This document shows positions 1-4,990 of a stretch of DNA of 5,618 nt, one piece after another. The notes under the pieces were generated by a model that was not told the origin of the DNA, searched no databases, and was given only the letters and a program-made list of their open reading frames with translations. The stretch lies in the NCBI GenBank assembly GCA_017475875.1, contig JAFVET010000275.1, forward strand, positions 1-5,618, read 5' to 3'. Made by a program: the position numbers and the translations under genes. Origin of the DNA: Candidatus Methanomethylophilaceae archaeon. Lineage in GTDB: Archaea > Thermoplasmatota > Thermoplasmata > Methanomassiliicoccales > Methanomethylophilaceae. Within the stretch, counting starts at the first letter, position 1. Each line of letters opens with the position of its first letter.

Positions 1-1
1 C

Positions 2-892
2 AGCACACAGACCATATCCCGGCACATCAGCAACATCTATTCGGAAGGTGAATTAGAGCGTGAACCAACTTGTACAAAAAATGTACAAGTTCAAGAAGAG
101 GGGGGCAGACTGGTCAAACGTACCACAGACATGTACAATCTCGACATGATAATCTCCGTGGGATACCGCGTCAACTCCCAGAAAGCGACCAATTTCAGAA
201 TCTGGGCCACCAAGATCCTCAAGGAATACACGATAAAAGGATACGTGCTCGACGACGAAAGCCTCAAGAAGAATTCAGATCACTTCGACAAGGAATACTT
301 CGACGAACTGCTCGAGCGTGTCCGCTCGATCCGTGCCAGCGAACGCCGCATCTGGCAAAAGATAACGGACATCTATGCGGAATGCAGCGTAGATTACGAC
401 AAAGATTCGAAGACCACCAAGGACTTCTATGCCTTGGTCCAGAACAAATTCCATTATGCCATAACCGGGCAAACCGCACCTGAAATCATATACAACTCCG
501 CAGACCACAACGAGAGGAACATGGGCTTGAAAACATGGAAGCAATCCCCCGACGGGGCCATACGTCAAGCCGATGTCGTCATAGCGAAGAACTACCTCGA
601 CGAAGAAGAAATCAGAAGGCTGGAACGGGCGGTATCTTCATACTTCGACTACATAGAACGTCTTATAGAATCAAAGAACACGTTCACGATGAGCGATTTC
701 GCGAAATCAGTCGATGCTTTCCTCAATTTCATGGAATACCGGATCCTGACCGGAAAAGGATCGGTATCGAGGGATGCGGCGGAATCCAAGGCGAAGTCCG
801 AATACAACATCTACAAACAGAATCAAAAATACATATCAGATTTCGACAAGACCGTCTCCCGGTTGAACGATGGTAAGGGTGGTACGGATTAA
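2..892 (+). CDS. RhuM-family protein, 5'-truncated by the window edge
   Basis: The frame is open from base 2 to the TAA at 890-892, giving 296 visible residues. The family is usually about 330 residues long, so some 35-45 N-terminal residues probably lie left of the window; the ATG at 131 is an internal Met (visible residue 44), not the start. Recognition rests on the family's signature stretch: SRHISNIYSEGELERE near visible residues 6-21, then MYNLDMIISVGYRVNS (44-59) followed by FRIWATKILKEYTIKGY. The C-terminal half is charged and helical. No membrane segment or signal peptide is visible. RhuM was named from a Salmonella pathogenicity island, and its biochemical role is not established. 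Homologues often sit inside type I restriction-modification loci or other defence islands, and the DUF1016 remnants just downstream agree with that setting. The reading frame shows no break in the part seen. Family assignment is firm; function is unknown. Confidence 0.9.
   Translation, partial: STQTISRHISNIYSEGELEREPTCTKNVQVQEEGGRLVKRTTDMYNLDMIISVGYRVNSQKATNFRIWATKILKEYTIKGYVLDDESLKKNSDHFDKEYFDELLERVRSIRASERRIWQKITDIYAECSVDYDKDSKTTKDFYALVQNKFHYAITGQTAPEIIYNSADHNERNMGLKTWKQSPDGAIRQADVVIAKNYLDEEEIRRLERAVSSYFDYIERLIESKNTFTMSDFAKSVDAFLNFMEYRILTGKGSVSRDAAESKAKSEYNIYKQNQKYISDFDKTVSRLNDGKGGTD
67..91. repeat. Perfect 10-bp inverted repeat with A5 spacer, inside the RhuM gene
   Basis: The left arm AACTTGTACA (67-76) and right arm TGTACAAGTT (82-91) are exact reverse complements around an AAAAA spacer. 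A third TGTACA follows at 132-137. It lies in the coding sequence and encodes a stretch (TCTKNVQVQ) that is poorly conserved in the family. It could be a binding site for a dimeric protein, an mRNA hairpin, or the trace of a small insertion. The symmetry is seen directly; any role is inference. Confidence 0.75.
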
Positions 893-918
893 ACCGATCC
901 CCCGCCCCATACGGACAC

Positions 919-939
919 TTTGCAATCGCAGATTGCAAA
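919..939. terminator. 9-bp perfect hairpin 27 bases after the RhuM stop
   Basis: TTTGCAATC (919-927), GCA loop, then GATTGCAAA (931-939) form a perfect stem of 9 bp with a 3-base loop. It sits 26 bases past the RhuM stop codon and ahead of the next remnant. No T-run follows the stem on the plus strand, only four A's ending at 940, so it is not a textbook intrinsic terminator. Transcript-end stabilisation or a protein-binding palindrome are equally possible. The rest of the gap 893-992 shows nothing I can name. Confidence 0.35.
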
Positions 940-992
940 ATCCCATCTGGACCGGTTCGTCATAACAATCCTCTGAATACAAGGTCATCCTC

Positions 993-1142
993 ATGGAAAA
1001 CCGGCTCATTCGGCTTGAATCGGATTATGATTGCATGTACATCTCATCCGTAAACATCGTTTCGGATTCCAGTCCCATCGTCGAGATCGCCCGGTCAAGA
1101 CCATACCAAGCGATCGACGTCAACTTGTTGAAAACTCAGTGA
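993..1142 (+). pseudogene. N-terminal remnant of a DUF1016 (YhcG-type) nuclease gene
   Basis: An ATG at 993 opens a 49-codon frame ending in TGA at 1140-1142. The first part (MENRLIRLESDYDCMYISS) looks like a normal N-terminus. The end, IVEIARSRPYQAIDVNLLKTQ without its first residue or two, resembles the first helices of the DUF1016 N-terminal domain, in which an AR(S/T)xAY(x)AVN stretch is followed by LLKxxWNIG. The frame stops exactly where the conserved Trp is expected: TGA stands where TGG would be. Complete family members are about 330-380 residues and end in a PD-(D/E)XK nuclease domain, none of which follows in frame. An antisense frame over the same bases (ending at 1040 on the minus strand) also looks partly protein-like, but I judge it a shadow. 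The family match is short, so confidence is moderate. Confidence 0.5.
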
Positions 1143-1159
1143 CCCCCGGAAGTCACTGA
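1136..1159. repeat. Perfect 8-bp inverted repeat at the break of the first DUF1016 remnant
   Basis: TCAGTGAC (1136-1143) and GTCACTGA (1152-1159) are exact reverse complements around an 8-base C/G-rich centre (1144-1151). Outside the arms, GAAA (1130-1133) and TTTC (1163-1166) can extend the structure across small bulges. It begins exactly where homology of the preceding remnant ends and supplies the stop codons on both strands (TGA at 1140-1142 plus, TGA at 1138-1136 minus). It may mark a rearrangement junction or a hairpin. Role unknown. Confidence 0.65.
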
Positions 1160-1432
1160 AACTTTCCCCCACAACCGTCTGGCCAGGAAGCGGGGGACAA
1201 AACCGTCCTCTCTGTGCAGTCTAGCGTACCTCTTCAGCATGTCGTCTCACCCGTACTCCACGTAGAACACGGCGTTGCCACACATGACCATCCCGGTCGA
1301 GAGGGATACCTTCGTGTAGGTCTCGGCGCTGTCGTAGCAGCAGTCGGCGTGGACAGCCACCGACCTGGCCGAGCCGAGACCGTCTCTTCGAAGATCTTCA
1401 GGAACTCAGGGAAATATACCGTCGCCACCATG
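1136..1432 (-). pseudogene. Degraded, unrecognised minus-strand gene remnant
   Basis: Read on the minus strand from about 1432, one frame gives MVATVYFPEFLKIFEETVS. Moving to a neighbouring frame near 1365-1380 it continues ARSVAVHADCCYDSAETY, then TKVSLSTGMVMCGNAVFYVEYG, ending at TGA 1249-1247. In the same frame an ATG at 1240-1238 opens 34 more codons (MLKRYARLHREDGFVPRFLA onward) to TGA 1138-1136. Third codon positions are strongly G/C, like the intact genes on the right and unlike the flanking DUF1016 pieces. The plus-strand reading of the block is rich in Val and His, as antisense shadows usually are. I therefore read it as an old coding sequence with one frameshift and one nonsense codon. 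The 34-codon piece could instead be a real small gene, because GGTGA lies 6 bases before its ATG. I do not recognise the family. Confidence 0.35.
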
Positions 1433-1870
1433 AATGAAATCACCGGAGATTACGTCGGTGATGCCGTATCCATCGTCGAATCCTGCAGAACCCAAGCGTA
1501 TCGTGTCACCAAGATGTCTCTCGTCCGTCGCAACTGGCTTTTGGAGAGACGTATGTCAATCGAGCTGCCGGAGGGTAAAAACCGCGCCGAATATGAAAGA
1601 CAGGTGATCGAAGTTCTTTCAGATTGCTTGACCGACAAATTCGGCAGGGGATTCAGTAAAAACAACCCCCATAGCTTCCTGAGGTTCTACGAATTCTTCC
1701 CAGACATTTTCCAGACACCGTCTGGAAAATCTTCTTTGACGCTGACATAATCGCACTACCTGGTTCACCTGGACATGCCTTACAATCCAACGAGAGCCTG
1801 GTATGCCAAGAGTCATCAGATGTGACGATATCATCTCCCAGAATTGGTCGCGATATACGTTCCGTCCAAA
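1430..1870 (+). pseudogene. Broken DUF1016 (YhcG-type PDDEXK nuclease) gene, N-terminal domain only
   Basis: From ATG 1430 the frame gives 106 residues to TAA 1748-1750. The DUF1016 N-terminal helical domain is clear: SCRTQAYRVTKMSLVRRNWLLERR (helices with the conserved AY and NW), then AEYERQVIEVLSDCLTDKFG and RGFSKNNPHSFLRFYEFFPD. After the TAA the same frame continues in family style, SHYLVHLDMPYNPTRAWYAK (expected W-SHYxLLLxVxNPxARxWYxK), so the TAA replaces the conserved Trp. A second stop (TGA 1823-1825) follows. A neighbouring frame then offers SQNWSRYTF, matching the expected QNWSxRxL, so there is also a frameshift near 1815-1830. The C-terminal nuclease domain is absent. Intact members are thought to act with restriction systems or in anti-phage defence; this copy cannot make the nuclease. 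Apparent coding extends upstream to 1214 but is not protein-like. No ribosome binding site is visible before 1430. Confidence 0.75.
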
Positions 1871-1985
1871 CTTGAATGGGAACCAACGACAGTCCTCGTG
1901 CATGTACCGGGTCGGTCTGGTCGATCCAGATCGAACGCGTATCCGTCAAACGGCATATTCGGGCCACATGGGGACACACACAAAC
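1871..1985. other. Non-coding tail of the degraded region
   Basis: All three plus frames remain open for some distance, but none gives a sequence I can match to the expected second half of the DUF1016 domain, and the minus frames are also unconvincing. It is probably decayed gene sequence plus the 3' flank of the minus-strand gene that ends at 1986. No terminator-like T-run or hairpin stands out. Confidence 0.4.
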
Positions 1986-3152
1986 TCAATTGGCACTATG
2001 TGCTCGTCTGCGCTTCATGTACAGCTTGTCCACCCTGCTAATCTTGGCCATAGCGGCGATCTCGGGATCGGCCGTGCCTTTGGCGATGTCGGAACGGAGC
2101 CTCGGGTAGTTCACCATGCTGATCCCGTCGTAGAGTCCCTTCGACTTCAGCTTCTCGACCAACTCCGTCTTGTCCTCCGGGAAGTCGACCTTCTTCTCGT
2201 GCCTCACGAGGACCTTGTGCTCGCTACCGGTGACGGACATGTAACCGCTGGCGTTCGCGAACTCCGCCAACTCCGCTGCCACGGCGTCCCTCTCCGTCTC
2301 CAACATCTTCCTCCTCGTGTCGAGCGCACCGATCTTCTCCGAAAGCTCCGCATACCTGTCAACCAGCCGGACGCCCCTGTCCGCGGCGGGGTCCTCCATG
2401 GAAGCGAGCGATATCTCGTGGAGGAACCGGGGACATTGGGTGCGGTACCTGCAGTATCTGCAGTCGTAGGTCTCCCTCGGAAGCGCGTCGTCCCTCAGGA
2501 GGGACTCCAACTCGTCCAGAAGAAGTGACCGATTGCGTTCTGCGGAGGTCCTGTTCGCCCAGACCCTTACCGACGTACCGCTGTGAAGGAACACCCACTG
2601 GAGGTCCATGTGGTCCGCCCCGGGTATGTTGTCGTACGCCCACAGCGCGTCGACCGACATCTCGCGGTCGGATCCGAGGTCCTCCTTCGACCATAGCACC
2701 GGTTCCGTGACGTACTTGACGATGGTCGTCCCGTCCCCCGACCTCGCGACCTCGTCGATCGAGACGCTTATCGAGATGTCGTCGGAAAGGCGGTACGTGC
2801 CCCTCATACCGGCCTCGGCGATCCCTCCGAAACCCCTTGTGGACGACATCCTGGCGTAATTGCGGATGCAGGTCTCTCCGAGCCTGATGTAGTCGAGCTT
2901 GTTGGTCTCCCTGCGGTAATCTATCAGGGGGCTCGAGGCGTCCCACCTGTCCCAGAACTCGGAGAGGAGCTGGTCCTCCCTTACGGATTCCCCCAGGACC
3001 CTCCTTTCGCCGGCGGAGCGGACGGTCTCCCTCACGGCGAGGTCCATGCATTCGAAGAGGGTGAGCGTCTTCGGGGATTGGGCGTCGTAGAATCTGAAGG
3101 AAAGGGGACAGCGCCTGCATCTCTCTATGTCCTGGAACGTGAGCGAACGCAT
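1986..3152 (-). CDS. Cas4/RecB-like PD-(D/E)XK-fold protein with Fe-S cysteines, catalytic motif degenerate
   Basis: 388 residues, ATG 3152-3150 to TGA 1988-1986. The N-terminus LTFQDIERCRRCPLSFRFYD (4-23) is the opening typical of Cas4/AddB-type nucleases, with Cys12 and Cys15. The matching C-x2-C-x5-C lies at 231, 234 and 240 (YDCRYCRYRTQC), so a 4Fe-4S cluster closing the nuclease domain is expected. The core strands run ISISVSIDEV (Asp133, motif II) then TTIVKYVTEP, where active relatives have (D/E)-Y-K-T. Here Lys146-Tyr-Val148 replaces the acid and the lysine. The usual motif I His (G-x-x-x-H) also seems to be Arg41. After the domain comes a charged, probably coiled-coil stretch (265-298) and a C-terminal module (about 303-388) I do not recognise. 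The visible deviations suggest a structural or DNA-binding role rather than cleavage; an alignment would settle this. GGCGATGA lies 6 bases before the ATG. It follows the ABC genes on the same strand but after a hairpin, so may be separately transcribed. Confidence 0.8.
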   Translation of the reverse strand: MRSLTFQDIERCRRCPLSFRFYDAQSPKTLTLFECMDLAVRETVRSAGERRVLGESVREDQLLSEFWDRWDASSPLIDYRRETNKLDYIRLGETCIRNYARMSSTRGFGGIAEAGMRGTYRLSDDISISVSIDEVARSGDGTTIVKYVTEPVLWSKEDLGSDREMSVDALWAYDNIPGADHMDLQWVFLHSGTSVRVWANRTSAERNRSLLLDELESLLRDDALPRETYDCRYCRYRTQCPRFLHEISLASMEDPAADRGVRLVDRYAELSEKIGALDTRRKMLETERDAVAAELAEFANASGYMSVTGSEHKVLVRHEKKVDFPEDKTELVEKLKSKGLYDGISMVNYPRLRSDIAKGTADPEIAAMAKISRVDKLYMKRRRAHSAN

Positions 3153-3173
3153 GGGATGTCATCGCCGTATCCG

Positions 3174-3181
3174 TTATTATT
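3174..3181 (-). promoter_or_regulatory. Possible archaeal TATA-like box for the nuclease-fold gene
   Basis: On the minus strand AATAATAA (3181-3174) is the only AT-rich patch in the 59-base gap, centred about 25 bases before the ATG at 3152. In an archaeon that would place the transcript start at or just before the start codon, which sits awkwardly with the ribosome-binding-like GGCGATGA at 3166-3159. The call therefore rests on position and composition only. Confidence 0.25.
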
Positions 3182-3186
3182 GTGAC

Positions 3187-3204
3187 GGGGCGGGGTTCCG
3201 CCCC
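3187..3204. terminator. GC-rich hairpin between the ABC exporter and the nuclease-fold gene
   Basis: GGGGCGG (3187-3193), GGTT loop and CCGCCCC (3198-3204) form a perfect 7-bp G/C stem 7 bases past the exporter's stop codon (3214-3212). On the minus strand it is followed by GTCACAATAATAA, not a U-tract, so it is not a classical intrinsic terminator. It may still mark or stabilise the 3' end of the ABC transcript. Confidence 0.45.
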
Positions 3205-3211
3205 CTGCCGG

Positions 3212-4990
3212 TCATTCGGCGACGTCGAACTGGCTGTCGAACAGTTCCTTGTAGGCACCGCCCTTCGCCAGGAGCTCCTCGTGCCTTCCCGTCTCTACGA
3301 TCTCCCCCTCTCTCATCACGATGATCATATCCGCATCGATTATCGTGGAGAGACGGTGCGCGATGATGAACGACGTCCTTCCGGACATCATCCTGTTGGT
3401 GGCGTCCTTGATCATCTTCTCGGTCAGGGGATCGACGGAACTCGTAGCCTCGTCGAGTATTATCATCTTAGGATCTCCGACCATCGCCCTGGCGATGGCG
3501 ATCTGCTGCCTCTGGCCCGCCGACATGGAGTCCATGTCGCTGATCTTCGTGTCGAACCCCTTCGGCAGCGACGACACGAAGTGGTGCAGGCCCACCGCCC
3601 TGCAGACCTCCTCCAGCCTCTCGTCGGTGACGTCCGGGGTGTTGAACACGATGTTCTCCCTGACGGTGCCCTCGAACATCCACGTGTCCTGGAGCACCAT
3701 CCCGAAGAGTCCGCGGACCTGTTGCTGCGTCATGTCGCGTATGGGTATGCCGTCTATCGAGATCTCACCGGAATCCACCTCGTAGAACCTCATCAGGAGG
3801 TTGATCAGCGTCGTCTTCCCGGCTCCGGTGGAGCCGACGATGGACACCTTCTGTCCGGGTTGGACGACGGCGGAGAACCCGTGGATGACCTCGCGGTCCT
3901 TGTCGTACCCGAAACGGACGTTATCGAATCTGACGAGTCCCTTTATGCCCTCGACGCTGACCTTCTCGGTCTCCTCGGGCATCTCCTCGTAGCCGAGGAA
4001 CTTGAACACGCGTTCCGCGGCCGCGGCGACGGACTGCATGCTCACTATGGCGTTGGATATCTGGGAGAACGCCCCGGTGAACATCTTGACGTATATCATG
4101 AAGGCGACGATCACACCGAAGGTGGTCATCCCGTTCATGTAGAGCATCGCCCCGCTGACGCACACCAGCACGTAACCCACGTTGCTGATCAGGCCGCTCA
4201 GGTGAGACGATATCCCGCCGAGGAACTGCGACCTGAACGCGGACTTCCCGAGCTCGTCGTTGATCTCGTCGAACCTGCGCGCGGCATCCTTCTGACCCGC
4301 ATAGATGCTGACGACTGTATGGCCCGTGTACTGCTCCTCGACAAGGCCGTTCATCGCACCGAGGTTCTTCTGCTGCGATTTGAAGTATTTCTGCGTCCTC
4401 TTGGCTACGAACTTCACCATGACGAACCCGCCCGCGGCGATGGCTACTGAGAGGAGCGTGAGCGGGATGTTCAGGAACAGCATCAGCGCTATGGAGAAGA
4501 CCAACGTGGTGACGGCGGTGACCATCGACCCGATGCACTGGTTCATCGACGATCCGAGGGTGTCGACATCGTTGGTGACGCGGCTCATCACGTCGCCTTT
4601 GGAGGACTGGTCGAAGTAGCGCAGCGGGATCCTGTTGAACTTGCGTGTGATGTCCCTACGGAACATCTGTGCGCAACGCTGCGACACGGTCGCCATCATG
4701 TAGTTCTCGAAGAAATGGAACAGGCCGCTCACGAGATAGATCGCTATGAGCACGTAGGCGGTGAACTCCACCCTGTCGTAGTCCATCGTGGACCCGATGC
4801 CTTCCTGGATCAGGTTGGTCATGTCGCTGATGAACACCGGACCGAGAAGGGTCAGCACCGACGCCAGCGCCGAAAGCGTCGCCGTCAGCACGAACATCAG
4901 CCGGTATCTGCCGATGTAACGGAATATCTTGATCCACGCCTCTTTGAAATCGTCGGGCTTGGACTTTTTGGAGGAACCCATACCCATCAT
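3212..4990 (-). CDS. ABC exporter half-transporter, catalytic subunit of a heterodimer (TMD-NBD)
   Basis: 592 residues, the usual length for a type I exporter half (one six-helix membrane domain plus one ATPase domain). Likely membrane helices: about 31-55, 77-95, 156-173, 176-194, 267-286 and 288-306. NBD motifs: Walker A GSTGAGKTT (386-394), Q-loop Gln434, Walker B MIILDE with catalytic Glu514, D-loop SSVD (517-520), switch His545 (AHRLST). The signature is SMSAGQ (488-493) instead of LSGGQ. This subunit thus carries an intact catalytic site but a deviant signature, the pattern of the canonical half of heterodimeric exporters such as TM287/288, LmrCD and BmrCD. The likely role is ATP-driven efflux of lipophilic compounds, peptides or lipids through the cytoplasmic membrane; the substrate cannot be read from sequence. 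The ATG at 4990 is chosen because GGAGG lies 7 bases before it and it overlaps the upstream partner's stop (ATGA), implying translational coupling. Confidence 0.93.
   Translation of the reverse strand: MMGMGSSKKSKPDDFKEAWIKIFRYIGRYRLMFVLTATLSALASVLTLLGPVFISDMTNLIQEGIGSTMDYDRVEFTAYVLIAIYLVSGLFHFFENYMMATVSQRCAQMFRRDITRKFNRIPLRYFDQSSKGDVMSRVTNDVDTLGSSMNQCIGSMVTAVTTLVFSIALMLFLNIPLTLLSVAIAAGGFVMVKFVAKRTQKYFKSQQKNLGAMNGLVEEQYTGHTVVSIYAGQKDAARRFDEINDELGKSAFRSQFLGGISSHLSGLISNVGYVLVCVSGAMLYMNGMTTFGVIVAFMIYVKMFTGAFSQISNAIVSMQSVAAAAERVFKFLGYEEMPEETEKVSVEGIKGLVRFDNVRFGYDKDREVIHGFSAVVQPGQKVSIVGSTGAGKTTLINLLMRFYEVDSGEISIDGIPIRDMTQQQVRGLFGMVLQDTWMFEGTVRENIVFNTPDVTDERLEEVCRAVGLHHFVSSLPKGFDTKISDMDSMSAGQRQQIAIARAMVGDPKMIILDEATSSVDPLTEKMIKDATNRMMSGRTSFIIAHRLSTIIDADMIIVMREGEIVETGRHEELLAKGGAYKELFDSQFDVAE

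Noticed and set aside
131..133. ATG at 131 as the RhuM start
   Set aside because: The frame is open upstream to base 2 and encodes conserved RhuM sequence (SRHISNIYSEGELE), so this Met is internal.
264..568. Minus-strand frames opposite the RhuM gene
   Set aside because: They overlap a clear RhuM protein, show no recognisable motif and lack plausible starts.
1040..1138. Minus-strand stretch reading LTSIAWYGLDRAISTMGLES
   Set aside because: It looks protein-like and is in the same frame as the neighbouring minus remnant, but it is antisense to the DUF1016-like N-terminus at 993-1142, which matches a known pattern better.
1214..1429. Upstream extension of the second DUF1016 remnant back to the ATG at 1214
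   Set aside because: The extra 72 codons are Val/His/Gly rich, unlike any DUF1016 N-terminus, and lie opposite a more coding-like minus-strand frame. The ATG at 1430 fits the family start.
1803..2528. Long plus-strand open frame of 241 codons
   Set aside because: Most of it lies antisense to the well-supported nuclease-fold gene and is rich in Leu, Val, Arg and His, as expected of a shadow in GC-rich sequence. Only its first few codons (SQNWSRYTF) are used, as part of the DUF1016 remnant.
3182..4450. Plus-strand open frame of 422 codons opposite the ABC exporter
   Set aside because: The composition is His, Asp, Leu and Arg rich with no family features, exactly antisense to a textbook ABC protein with all its motifs. 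It is a shadow frame.
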